NCBI RefSeq assembly: GCF_032922745.1
Contig: NZ_CP136693.1
Location: forward strand, 2,852,001-2,916,000
DNA: 64,000 bases
DNA from: Marinobacter salarius
GTDB taxonomy: Bacteria; Pseudomonadota; Gammaproteobacteria; Pseudomonadales; Oleiphilaceae
Direction: 5' to 3'
Positions 23,924 to 32,790 of this stretch are shown piece after piece (position 1 is the stretch's first letter; each line of letters starts with the position of its first letter). The notes beneath the pieces are model-generated. The model was not told the DNA's origin, searched no databases, and saw only the letters and a list, made by a program, of their open reading frames with translations. A program made the translations under genes and the position numbers.

Positions 23924-24607
23924 GTGGACGGACTGAAACAAAGAATCATCGGGGCTCTTGTACTGGTGTCACTTGCCGTAATCTTTGTGCCGATGATGTT
24001 CGATGAGCCACACTCTGAGCGCGAATCCACCACGATCAAGATCCCGGAAGAACCGCCGTTCCCCGAGGTAGATGCGCCCGAGCCAGAACTTTCCGATGCC
24101 CCGGCGTACCGGCTTGAGGAAAGCGATGCGTCTGGCGAGTCGGATCAGGCTCCTCAACTGTCAAATGACCAGCCAGCAAGCGATGCCGAGATGGCGAATG
24201 CTGAGCCACAGCCAGCCGCTGCTGACCCGGTCGAAGAACTACAGAATCCACCAGAATCCTCTCCTGAACCCTCTCCTGAACCCGCTCCAGAATCGTCACC
24301 ATCTGACAACGCTGGCTCAGAAGGCTCTGTCGCTGAAACCGATTCGGCGGAGTATGCCCGCTCGCTTGAGGGTGCCTGGGTTGTCCAGTTGGGCAGCTTT
24401 GGCAGTGGGGACAACGCCAGGCGGTTGCGTGACGAAGTGCGTGACAAGGGTTACAGCTCTCATCTGCAACAGGTTACGCGCGGTGACACCGAACTGACCC
24501 GTGTTTTCAGTGGCCCTTTCGCGGAAAAGGCTGAGGCTGAAAGGGCAAAACAAGCGCTCGACAAAGCCTTTGGTCTCAACAGCCTGGTCACCTCCGGCGG
24601 CAAATAA
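23924..24607 (+). CDS. dedD: SPOR-domain inner-membrane protein, DedD-like
   Basis: This encodes 227 residues from GTG 23924. A single membrane anchor (LVLVSLAVIFVPMMF, about 11-26) is followed by a long acidic Pro/Glu/Ser-rich periplasmic linker. A C-terminal SPOR domain (about 147-225; WVVQLGSFGSGDNARRLRDEV) completes it. SPOR domains bind denuded glycan strands at the division septum, so this is a divisome accessory protein. The linker has tandem P-E-P-S-type repeats at 24,250-24,290. Position between folC and cvpA is conserved. Confidence 0.9.
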   Translation: MDGLKQRIIGALVLVSLAVIFVPMMFDEPHSERESTTIKIPEEPPFPEVDAPEPELSDAPAYRLEESDASGESDQAPQLSNDQPASDAEMANAEPQPAAADPVEELQNPPESSPEPSPEPAPESSPSDNAGSEGSVAETDSAEYARSLEGAWVVQLGSFGSGDNARRLRDEVRDKGYSSHLQQVTRGDTELTRVFSGPFAEKAEAERAKQALDKAFGLNSLVTSGGK

Positions 24608-24644
24608 CCCGGGCTTCTCCTGTCACTTATGCGCACAGGGCGGT

Positions 24645-24672
24645 TTGGTCGGGTGACGTTTCCTGATAGAAT
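24645..24672 (+). promoter_or_regulatory. Possible promoter for cvpA-purF
   Basis: TTGGTC (24645-24650) and TAGAAT (24667-24672) are separated by 16 bases, 31 bases before the cvpA ATG. No PurR-like palindrome is visible nearby. Confidence 0.3.
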
Positions 24673-24702
24673 TCGCGCTTCCTTATTTCCACCGGGTTTT
24701 CC

Positions 24703-25272
24703 ATGGATGCGCTGATCTGGATTGACTGGGTCATCATTGCCCTGATAACGGTTTCCACCCTAATCAGCCTGAAGCGTGGCTTTGTAAAAGAAGCGCTCTC
24801 GCTGATCACGTGGGTGGGGGCGTTTATCCTTGCCCGTACATTCCACCCTCAGATGCAATCTCTCCTTGAGAGTACCGTTGAAACGCCGCTTGTGCGGCTT
24901 GTCGCGGCCTTCGCGATTCTGTTCTTTGGTACCCTTATCGTTGGTGCCATAATCAATAACATGATCGGTCATCTGGTCAGGGCGACTGGCCTTTCCGCCA
25001 CTGACAGAGTGCTCGGCATGGGATTCGGCCTTTTACGGGGCGTCGTAGTGGTGATTGTCGGGATTGCGCTTACCCGCTACACGCCGCTGTCAGAAGACAC
25101 CTGGTGGCGTACATCCGTCATGATAGACCGTCTGGCCGTGGTGGAGGATTGGTCAAGAAGAACCCTCGGAGATGAATTTGCCCGCTTTCTCGGGCCGGCA
25201 GGCGGGGAAAAGGATAACCCCTCCGGTTCTCAGCAGGAAGACAACGTGGAACCCGCTTCCGCGTCCCGCTAA
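24703..25272 (+). CDS. cvpA: CvpA family membrane protein
   Basis: CvpA (189 aa) is a small inner-membrane protein named for colicin V production and required for envelope homeostasis in several species. About four membrane helices are visible: 5-22, 28-45, 64-84 and 103-122. The family features RGFVKEALSL and a Gly-rich third-to-fourth helix region (GLLRGVVVV) are present. The C-terminus is a polar cytoplasmic or periplasmic tail. It lies 35 bases before purF, the widely conserved cvpA-purF pair, so it is probably co-transcribed with purine synthesis. Confidence 0.93.
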   Translation: MDALIWIDWVIIALITVSTLISLKRGFVKEALSLITWVGAFILARTFHPQMQSLLESTVETPLVRLVAAFAILFFGTLIVGAIINNMIGHLVRATGLSATDRVLGMGFGLLRGVVVVIVGIALTRYTPLSEDTWWRTSVMIDRLAVVEDWSRRTLGDEFARFLGPAGGEKDNPSGSQQEDNVEPASASR

Positions 25273-25307
25273 CATTCAGTATTAACGCTTCGGAGATTAC
25301 CGTATCC

Positions 25308-26831
25308 ATGTGTGGCATTGTCGGCATAGTCAGTACTTCCAACGTGAATCAGTCGCTTTACGACGCGCTGACCGTATTACAACACCGGGGCCAGGATGCA
25401 GCGGGAATTGTTACCTTTCAGGATGAGCGCTTTTACCTGCGCAAGGACAACGGGCTGGTGCGCGACGTGTTCCGTACCCGTCACATGCGCCGGTTGGTGG
25501 GTAATGTTGGTATCGGCCATGTACGGTATCCCACGGCGGGCAGTTCCAGTTCGGCGGAAGCGCAGCCGTTTTACGTTAACAGCCCCTACGGTATTACCCT
25601 GGCCCATAACGGCAACCTGACCAACGCCGACGACCTTAGCCGTGATCTGTTTCGTACCGATCTCCGCCACATCAATACCAACTCTGATTCCGAAGTCCTG
25701 TTGAACGTGTTTGCCCATGAGCTTCAGAAGTTGGGTAAACTGGACCCGACCAAGGAAGAGATTTTTGCGGCCGTACGGGCCGTGCACAAACGCTGCCGCG
25801 GCGCCTATGCGGTTATCGCCATGATCACCGGATATGGCATCGTCGGTTTCCGAGACCCCAACGGCATTCGCCCGGCCTGTTATGGTGTGCGCAAGACCGA
25901 AGAGGGTGAGGAGTACATGATTGCCTCCGAGAGCGTGGCGCTGAGTGCCGCAGGCTTCAAACTGGTGCGAGACATCGCGCCAGGTGAGGCGGTGTACATT
26001 GAAACCGATGGCACGCTTTATACTCAGCAGTGCGCTGAGGAAGCCCACCTTTACCCCTGTATATTCGAGCACGTGTATTTTGCGCGGCCGGATTCCATTA
26101 TCGACAAGGTATCGGTCTACAAGGCGCGGCTGCGGATGGGGGAGACCCTGGCGGAGAAAGTGCTGCGGGAGCGTCCGGACCATGATATCGATGTGGTGAT
26201 GCCGATACCGGATACCAGTCGCACCTCTGCGATGCAGATGGCGCATCGGCTGGGGGTGAAGTTCCGTGAAGGCTTTATCAAGAATCGCTATATCGGCCGT
26301 ACCTTTATCATGCCGGGCCAGAAGATGCGGAAGAAGTCCGTGCGCCAGAAGCTGAACCCGATCGATCTCGAGTTCCGGGGTAAGAACGTCATGCTGGTGG
26401 ACGATTCCATTGTGCGGGGAACCACCTGCAAGGAAATCGTGCAGATGGCCAGAGATGCCGGTGCCCGTAAGGTTTACTTCGCGTCAGCAGCGCCCCCGGT
26501 TCGCTACCCCAATGTCTACGGCATTGATATGCCGTCGGTGAACGAGTTGATCGCCCACGACCGAAGTGTTCAGGAGATCGGCGAGCTCATCGGCGCGGAC
26601 TGGTTGCTGTACCAAAATCTGGATGATCTCATTACCTGTGTAAATGACGTTAATCCGGAGATCGAGGGCTGGGAGTGTTCCGTTTTTACCGGCAATTACG
26701 TCACCGGTGATGTGGACGCAGCCTATCTCAATAAACTGGAGGCGGCCCGCAATGACGAGAACATGTCCCAGGCCGGCGCCGGAGATTCTTCCGACAACGG
26801 CATTATTGATCTGTATAACGACGAAGACTGA
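25308..26831 (+). CDS. purF: Amidophosphoribosyltransferase
   Basis: PurF (507 aa) makes phosphoribosylamine from PRPP and glutamine, the first committed step of purine synthesis. The N-terminal nucleophile Cys2 (MCGIVGIV) is exposed after Met removal and starts the Ntn glutaminase domain, with RYPTAG and NGNLTN blocks. The phosphoribosyltransferase domain carries the PRPP loop VMLVDDSIVRGTT at about 365 and PDTSRTSA. The enzyme is of the E. coli type without the Bacillus-type Fe-S cysteines. metZ follows after 29 bases. Confidence 0.97.
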   Translation: MCGIVGIVSTSNVNQSLYDALTVLQHRGQDAAGIVTFQDERFYLRKDNGLVRDVFRTRHMRRLVGNVGIGHVRYPTAGSSSSAEAQPFYVNSPYGITLAHNGNLTNADDLSRDLFRTDLRHINTNSDSEVLLNVFAHELQKLGKLDPTKEEIFAAVRAVHKRCRGAYAVIAMITGYGIVGFRDPNGIRPACYGVRKTEEGEEYMIASESVALSAAGFKLVRDIAPGEAVYIETDGTLYTQQCAEEAHLYPCIFEHVYFARPDSIIDKVSVYKARLRMGETLAEKVLRERPDHDIDVVMPIPDTSRTSAMQMAHRLGVKFREGFIKNRYIGRTFIMPGQKMRKKSVRQKLNPIDLEFRGKNVMLVDDSIVRGTTCKEIVQMARDAGARKVYFASAAPPVRYPNVYGIDMPSVNELIAHDRSVQEIGELIGADWLLYQNLDDLITCVNDVNPEIEGWECSVFTGNYVTGDVDAAYLNKLEAARNDENMSQAGAGDSSDNGIIDLYNDED

Positions 26832-26860
26832 CCCAGCATGGCCATAAACAGGAGCTTGTC

Positions 26861-28102
26861 ATGACGTATAGCCGCGAAGAGCATGTTCTGATCCCCGAGT
26901 CGGATCTTGAGGGCATGGCGGTGGACACCCTCGCGGTCCGTGCCGGTCAGATCCGTACTGGTCAACTGGAGCACAGCGACGCGATTTTCCCAACGTCGAG
27001 TTTCGTCTATGGCAGTGCCGCACAGGCAGCGGCCCGGTTTGGTGGTGAGGAGCCGGGCAATATCTATTCCCGTTTTACCAATCCCACGGTACAGGCGTTT
27101 GAATCCCGTATTGCGGCGATGGAAGGCGGTGAGCGTGCTGTAGCGACGTCGTCCGGCATGGCGGCCATCCTGGCGACCTGCATGGCGCTGCTGAAAGCGG
27201 GTGATCACGTGATTTGCTCGCGGGGCGTGTTTGGCACCACCAATGTGCTTTTTCAGAAGTACCTGGCGAAGTTCGGTGTGGACACCACCTTTGTGGGCCT
27301 GACGGATATGTCGCAATGGCAGGCTGCGGTGCGCCCTGAAACCCGGATGCTGTTCATCGAAACGCCAACGAACCCGTTGTGCGAAGTCGCCGACATGGAG
27401 GCACTGTCCGGGTTGGCCCGGGCGAATGACGCCTTGTTCGTCGTGGACAACTGTTTTTGTACACCCGTGCTGCAGCGCCCATTTGAGCATGGTGCCGATA
27501 TCATCATTCACTCTGCCACCAAGTATCTGGATGGCCAGGGGCGCTGTGTCGGCGGTGTGGTTGTTGGTCCCAACAAGTTGATGGAGGAGGTTTACGGTTT
27601 CCTTCGTTCTGCCGGTCCCACCATGAGCCCATTTAACGCATGGGTTTTCCTTAAGGGCCTGGAAACCTTACCAATCCGTATGCGCGCCCATTGTGACAAT
27701 GCGTTAGAGTTGGCAACGTGGCTTGAAGGGCAGGGCGCGGTGGACCAGGTATTCTATGCCGGTTTGCCTGACCATCCACAGCATGAACTGGCGAAACGCC
27801 AGCAAAGCGGGTTTGGTGGTGTCCTTGCCTTTACTGTCAAAGGTGGCCGGGAACAGGCATGGGCGTTCATCGATGCAACCCGGATGATCTCCATTACCGC
27901 CAATCTTGGCGACGTAAAAACCACGATTACCCATCCGGCTACAACCACGCACGGCCGCCTGTCCCCCGAAGACAAGCAACAGGCGGGCATTACCGAAAAT
28001 CTGGTAAGGATCTCGGTGGGTATTGAAGCCATTGAGGATCTCAAGACCGATCTGCAACGCGGGTTTGAGGCTCTTGAAAATTACCGTCAGGGAACTGTCT
28101 GA
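26861..28102 (+). CDS. metZ: O-succinylhomoserine sulfhydrylase
   Basis: MetZ (413 aa) uses sulfide and O-succinylhomoserine to make homocysteine directly, bypassing cystathionine. It is a PLP enzyme of the Cys/Met metabolism family. The PLP lysine is in HSATKYLDGQGR near residue 221, with TSSGMAAILAT, IYSRFTNPTV and ESPTNP-like ETPTNPLCEV motifs. The conserved purF-metZ order supports MetZ over MetB or MetY. The homocysteine made here would feed MetH, also in this window. ftsK starts 6 bases after its stop. Confidence 0.93.
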   Translation: MTYSREEHVLIPESDLEGMAVDTLAVRAGQIRTGQLEHSDAIFPTSSFVYGSAAQAAARFGGEEPGNIYSRFTNPTVQAFESRIAAMEGGERAVATSSGMAAILATCMALLKAGDHVICSRGVFGTTNVLFQKYLAKFGVDTTFVGLTDMSQWQAAVRPETRMLFIETPTNPLCEVADMEALSGLARANDALFVVDNCFCTPVLQRPFEHGADIIIHSATKYLDGQGRCVGGVVVGPNKLMEEVYGFLRSAGPTMSPFNAWVFLKGLETLPIRMRAHCDNALELATWLEGQGAVDQVFYAGLPDHPQHELAKRQQSGFGGVLAFTVKGGREQAWAFIDATRMISITANLGDVKTTITHPATTTHGRLSPEDKQQAGITENLVRISVGIEAIEDLKTDLQRGFEALENYRQGTV

Positions 28103-28108
28103 GCATTC

Positions 28109-30688
28109 ATGGCTGAGAGCGTAAAAGCAAAAAAATCCGGTGAGCTGACCGAAAAACAGGAGCGGTTCCGTCGCTTCCTGGCCCAGGGGGCCAGGGAAGG
28201 CGCGGTGATCGCCCTAATCGCCCTGTGCATTTACCTGGGAATGGCGCTGGTTACCTTCAGCCTTTCGGACCCTGGTTGGGCCAGCATCGGGCACGACACC
28301 AGTGTGCAAAATTACGCAGGCAGAACCGGTGCCTGGTTGGCCAGTCTTCTGCGTGACTTTTTCGGCCACGTCGCCTTTCTGTTTCCCGTAATGATCGCTG
28401 GCTATGCGTTAATGCTGATCCGCCGCCGCAATGACTCCATCGACATGCACATGCCGCTGTTCCTGCTGCGGTTCGGCGGTTTCCTGCTGATTCTGCTGTC
28501 GGCCACCAGTCTATTGTCGCTCTATTCGGTGTTCGGGCTAGGGGTGACGTCCGGCGGGGTGCTAGGCGCTGCGGTGTCCGAAGCTATGGTGCGCTTTTTC
28601 AACCTGCCGGCCACGACCCTGCTGCTCATCGCAATTTTCCTGTTTGCGCTGACGGTCAGCACCGGGCTGTCCTGGTTCTGGTTGATGGATCAGGTTGGCA
28701 ACCTGACGCTCCGTACCGTTAACAGCACCAAGAATCTGTTCTCCTCTTCCGGCAAGGAAAAGCCCAAGCCAGCGGCTAAAGCCCCGGCCGCGCCCGAACC
28801 TGCGAAGAAGCCACCAGAGCCCCCCACGGTGCGGGACAAGGTGGTAACCCAAAAATCTCCTGCGACAGGCAAATCCTGGTGGCGGCGCCTGCTGGGCCTA
28901 AGGCCCCGAGCCGATAAAGCCAAAGCATCAACACCCCGCCCGGAGCGAAAAGAGCCGGGCCTGGAAGGAATACTGCCAGTTGATGATGCCGAACCGGCGC
29001 GGCTGGAAAGCTTCAGCTCCCAGGATGACACGACACCGGTGGCCAAACCGTCGGCAAAGGGGAATTCCAAGTCTCCCGGGAAATCCCTGAAAATATCTCC
29101 GTTCAAGCGGGATGATCAGTCTGCTGGCGGCACCAATGGCGTCAAAAGCAAGCAGGCGTCTCTGCTGGAAGACATTGAAAGCACCATTCCGCCCATTACC
29201 CTTCTGGACCCGCCGGAGGAGCACAAGGAAAGGGGCTATTCCGAGGAGTCGCTTCAACACATGTCGCGGTTGCTGGAAGAAAAACTCGCGGATTTCGGCG
29301 TTTCCGTGGAAGTGGTCGAGGTTAACCCAGGGCCGGTTATTACCCGGTTTGAGATAAAACCCGCGCCCGGCGTCAAGGTCAGCAAGATTTCCAATCTGGC
29401 GAAGGATCTTGCCCGTTCCCTGGCGGTCCTCAGTGTTCGCGTGGTTGAGGTGATTCCGGGCAAGTCGGTAGTGGGGATCGAAATACCGAACGAAGAGCGG
29501 GAAATGGTCCGGCTCAGTGAGGTGTTGAACGCCCGGGTGTTCCAGGACTCTTCGTCTGCCTTGACCCTGGCGTTGGGTAACGATATTGGCGGCAATCCAA
29601 TGGTGGCCAATCTGGCGAAGATGCCCCACCTGCTGGTGGCCGGCACAACCGGTTCCGGCAAGTCGGTGGGCGTCAACGCCATGATACTGAGCATGCTGTT
29701 GAAAGCCACTCCCGAAGAAGTTCGTTTCATCATGGTCGACCCCAAGATGCTTGAGTTGAGCATCTATGATGGTATTCCGCATCTGTTGGCGCCGGTGGTC
29801 ACCGATATGAAAGACGCGGCCAACGCGCTGCGCTGGTGTGTGGCGGAAATGGAGCGCCGGTATCGGCTGTTGGCGAGCCTGGGAGTACGCAACCTGGCTG
29901 GCTACAACCGTAAGGTTAGGGATGCAGCCGCAGCAGGTGAACCACTGCTCGATCCGACCTGGAAACCGGATGAGTACCTGGCGGACGACGAGCAGGAACG
30001 CCCTGAACTGGAAACCCTGCCGTTCATCGTGGTGGTCATCGACGAATTTGCCGACATGATGATGATCGTCGGCAAGAAGGTCGAGGAGCTTATTGCGCGA
30101 ATCGCCCAGAAAGCCCGTGCCGCAGGCATCCACCTCGTCCTTGCGACGCAACGGCCATCTGTGGACGTTATCACCGGCTTGATCAAGGCCAACATTCCGA
30201 CCCGGATGTCGTTCCAGGTGTCGTCCAAGATCGATTCCCGCACGGTACTGGACCAGGGCGGGGCGGAGCAGTTGTTGGGACACGGTGACATGCTCTACCT
30301 GCCCCCGGGCTCCGGGCTGCCGGTGCGGGTGCATGGCGCCTTCGTCGACGATGACGAAGTCCACCGCGTTGTCAGTGCCTGGAAGGATCGCGGCGAGCCC
30401 GTTTATGTGGACGATGTACTGAACGGGGCCGAAGGCGAGAACCTGCCTGGCGTGCCTAACCTGAGCGAAGGTGGGGGCGACAGTGAGGGAGATGCGCTAT
30501 TCGATGAGGCGGTTGCCTTTGTCACCGAAGGTAGGCGGGTTTCAATTTCATCCGTACAGCGTAAATTCAAGATCGGCTATAACCGGGCCGCCAACCTGGT
30601 CGACGCCATGGAAGCATCCGGTGTGGTCAGCGCAGCCGGGCACAATGGCGCCCGGGAAGTTCTGGCACCACCGCCACCGAGAGATTAG
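28109..30688 (+). CDS. ftsK: DNA translocase FtsK
   Basis: FtsK (859 aa) links division to chromosome segregation by pumping DNA toward dif. The N-terminal part (about 30-200) holds four membrane helices. A Pro/Lys-rich linker follows to about 350, shorter than in E. coli (1329 aa). The motor has Walker A GTTGSGKSVG near 515 and Walker B region IVVVIDEFADMMM near 645. The C-terminal gamma winged-helix domain (about 795-855; RRVSISSVQRKFKIGYNRAANLVDAME) reads KOPS sequences. It lies 6 bases after metZ and 12 bases before lolA; ftsK-lolA-rarA is a conserved set. Confidence 0.96.
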   Translation: MAESVKAKKSGELTEKQERFRRFLAQGAREGAVIALIALCIYLGMALVTFSLSDPGWASIGHDTSVQNYAGRTGAWLASLLRDFFGHVAFLFPVMIAGYALMLIRRRNDSIDMHMPLFLLRFGGFLLILLSATSLLSLYSVFGLGVTSGGVLGAAVSEAMVRFFNLPATTLLLIAIFLFALTVSTGLSWFWLMDQVGNLTLRTVNSTKNLFSSSGKEKPKPAAKAPAAPEPAKKPPEPPTVRDKVVTQKSPATGKSWWRRLLGLRPRADKAKASTPRPERKEPGLEGILPVDDAEPARLESFSSQDDTTPVAKPSAKGNSKSPGKSLKISPFKRDDQSAGGTNGVKSKQASLLEDIESTIPPITLLDPPEEHKERGYSEESLQHMSRLLEEKLADFGVSVEVVEVNPGPVITRFEIKPAPGVKVSKISNLAKDLARSLAVLSVRVVEVIPGKSVVGIEIPNEEREMVRLSEVLNARVFQDSSSALTLALGNDIGGNPMVANLAKMPHLLVAGTTGSGKSVGVNAMILSMLLKATPEEVRFIMVDPKMLELSIYDGIPHLLAPVVTDMKDAANALRWCVAEMERRYRLLASLGVRNLAGYNRKVRDAAAAGEPLLDPTWKPDEYLADDEQERPELETLPFIVVVIDEFADMMMIVGKKVEELIARIAQKARAAGIHLVLATQRPSVDVITGLIKANIPTRMSFQVSSKIDSRTVLDQGGAEQLLGHGDMLYLPPGSGLPVRVHGAFVDDDEVHRVVSAWKDRGEPVYVDDVLNGAEGENLPGVPNLSEGGGDSEGDALFDEAVAFVTEGRRVSISSVQRKFKIGYNRAANLVDAMEASGVVSAAGHNGAREVLAPPPPRD

Positions 30689-30700
30689 GAGTAGCGATTC

Positions 30701-31357
30701 ATGAGAGTTTCAGCAAAAGCCCTTTGGTTGATCACCGCGTTTTCCGCCCTGATATCGGTGGGCACGCCAGCCATGGCGGAAGATGCCAGTGCAAAGGCCG
30801 CAGCGGATCTGTCTGCGTTGCTCAAGAATTACGAATCCTTCCAGTCCGACTTTATTCAGATCGTGGTGAATGAAAATGGCAACCGCGTTCAGGAGAGCCG
30901 GGGTTCCCTGAAGGCCAAACGCCCTGGGTTGTTCTACTGGGAAACTCGTGAACCCCATTCCCAGTTTGTCGTTAGCAACGGCGAAACGGTGGAGGTCTAT
31001 GATCCGGACCTCGAACAGGTCACCATCCACAACCTGGACGAGCGTGTTCAGACAACACCGGCCCTTCTGCTCAGTGGCGAGGTTGATAATCTCAATGAGA
31101 CCTACCGCGTGTCCTCCCGCTCACCCGGAGAGGGCACCCGCGAGTTCACCCTGGAGCCGCGAAGCGAGGATTCCCTGTTCGTATCCCTGAGACTGACCTT
31201 CTATAACGGTGAGCTGCAGGAAATGCGTATGCAGGATTCACTGGCACAACTCAGCGTTCTCAGTTTCGAGGACATTCGCCTGAATGCCCCGGTGGAGGAC
31301 AATGCGTTTACCCTGAATTACCCTGACAGCGTGGATGTGATCCGGGACGGGGCCTGA
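30701..31357 (+). CDS. lolA: Outer-membrane lipoprotein carrier LolA
   Basis: LolA (218 aa) is the periplasmic chaperone that carries lipoproteins from LolCDE to LolB. A signal peptide ends at TPAMA (about 26). The mature protein has the LolA pattern: LSALLKNYESFQSDFIQ, RGSLKAKRPGLFYWET with the conserved Arg and Trp of the hydrophobic cavity, and VYDPDLEQVTIHNL. Its stop overlaps the rarA start (TGATG at 31355-31359), so the two are coupled. Confidence 0.95.
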   Translation: MRVSAKALWLITAFSALISVGTPAMAEDASAKAAADLSALLKNYESFQSDFIQIVVNENGNRVQESRGSLKAKRPGLFYWETREPHSQFVVSNGETVEVYDPDLEQVTIHNLDERVQTTPALLLSGEVDNLNETYRVSSRSPGEGTREFTLEPRSEDSLFVSLRLTFYNGELQEMRMQDSLAQLSVLSFEDIRLNAPVEDNAFTLNYPDSVDVIRDGA

Positions 31358-32700
31358 TGCAGGATAGCCTGTTCGCGGAACCGCAGGGTTTCCGCCCGCT
31401 GGCTGCGCGAATGCGCCCGGCGAATCTTGATGAGTACGTCGGCCAGTTACATCTGGTGGGCGAGGGCAAGCCGCTCCGCAGGGCGGTTGAGCAGGGACAG
31501 CTCCACTCGATGATTCTGTGGGGCCCTCCGGGTGTCGGTAAGACCACCTTCGCCCGCTTGCTGGCGAACCTCAGTGATCTCAGCTTTGAGACCGTATCGG
31601 CCGTTCTCAGTGGTGTTAAGGATATTCGCCTTATCGTGGAGCGGGCGAAAGAACGCAAGCGCAGCGAAGGTCGCGATACCCTGCTGTTTGTCGATGAGGT
31701 TCACCGTTTCAATAAAAGCCAGCAGGACGCGTTTCTTCCCCACATTGAAGACGGTACCTTCATCTTTGTCGGTGCCACCACCGAGAACCCTTCTTTTGAA
31801 CTGAACAGCGCGTTGCTGTCCCGTACTCGCGTCTATGTACTGAAGAACCTTGATGAAGCAGACATTCTGGAACTGCTTGAACGTTCCCTGTCCTCACCGG
31901 AGGGGCTGGCAGGGCGATTCACAGTGGAAAACAGCGTCCTGGAATTGATGGCAACCGCGTCGGGCGGCGATGCCAGGCGTGCGCTGAACATTCTGGAAGT
32001 GGCAACGGATCTTGCCGAGTCCGATGAAAATGGTGCCGCCAGAATCACCTCTGATCATCTGGAACAGGTCCTGCAAACCAGCCTGAGGCGTTTCGATAAA
32101 GGTGGCGACGTTTTCTACGACCAGATATCGGCACTCCACAAGTCCGTGCGGGGCTCCGACCCCGATGGCTCCCTGTACTGGCTATGTCGCATGCTGGATG
32201 GCGGTTGTGATCCGCTGTATGTGGCCCGGCGCCTGGCGCGAATTGCCAGCGAGGACATAGGCAATGCCGACCCGAGGGCGCTGCAGATTGCCATGGACGC
32301 CTGGGAGGCCCAGGAGCAACTGGGTTCCCCCGAGGGCGAACTGGCGCTTGCTCAGGCAGTTACCTATCTTGCCCTTTCGCCCAAGAGTAACGCGGTCTAT
32401 TCCGCCTTTAACCAGTGTATGGCCGATATCCGCAAGGACCCGGACTATGAGGTGCCCGTACACCTCCGCAACGCCCCCACCAAACTGTTGAAGTCCATGG
32501 GTCATGGTGACGAATACCGTTATGCCCATGACGAGCTGGAAGCATTCGCCGCCGGAGAATCCTATCTCCCCGAGGCCATTTACCAGCGCCGTTACTATGA
32601 GCCTGTCCATCGGGGCCTGGAAATCAAACTCGCCGAAAAGCGTGACCGGCTCGACGACTGGAACCGCAACAGCGACCGCAAACGTTACCCGCAACGCTGA
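31357..32700 (+). CDS. rarA: Replication-associated recombination protein A
   Basis: RarA/MgsA (447 aa) is an AAA+ ATPase related to clamp-loader subunits that acts at stalled replication forks. It starts with the short SSB/fork-targeting region and PLAARMRPANLDEYVGQ. Walker A is WGPPGVGKTTFA near 55, Walker B LFVDEVHRFNKSQQD near 110, sensor 1 GATTENPSFELN, and the C-terminal tetramerisation part has SEDIGNADPRAL. Length is typical. Translationally coupled to lolA. Confidence 0.95.
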   Translation: MQDSLFAEPQGFRPLAARMRPANLDEYVGQLHLVGEGKPLRRAVEQGQLHSMILWGPPGVGKTTFARLLANLSDLSFETVSAVLSGVKDIRLIVERAKERKRSEGRDTLLFVDEVHRFNKSQQDAFLPHIEDGTFIFVGATTENPSFELNSALLSRTRVYVLKNLDEADILELLERSLSSPEGLAGRFTVENSVLELMATASGGDARRALNILEVATDLAESDENGAARITSDHLEQVLQTSLRRFDKGGDVFYDQISALHKSVRGSDPDGSLYWLCRMLDGGCDPLYVARRLARIASEDIGNADPRALQIAMDAWEAQEQLGSPEGELALAQAVTYLALSPKSNAVYSAFNQCMADIRKDPDYEVPVHLRNAPTKLLKSMGHGDEYRYAHDELEAFAAGESYLPEAIYQRRYYEPVHRGLEIKLAEKRDRLDDWNRNSDRKRYPQR

Positions 32701-32730
32701 AATCCGCCAGCCGCTTTAGCCCGCTGTGGT

Positions 32731-32754
32731 CATAGCCGGCCGCGCAGGTATAAT
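32731..32754 (+). promoter_or_regulatory. Possible serS promoter
   Basis: A perfect TATAAT lies at 32749-32754, 36 bases before the serS ATG; the -35 region (GTGGTC-like, around 32726-32731) is weak. No T-box or other leader element is recognisable. Confidence 0.4.
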
Positions 32755-32790
32755 GCCCAGTTAATCGTGAACAACAGAAACAGGATAATC

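Noticed and set aside
28928..30364. 478-aa open frame on the minus strand
   Set aside because: Antisense to ftsK in a frame with no family features or ribosome site.
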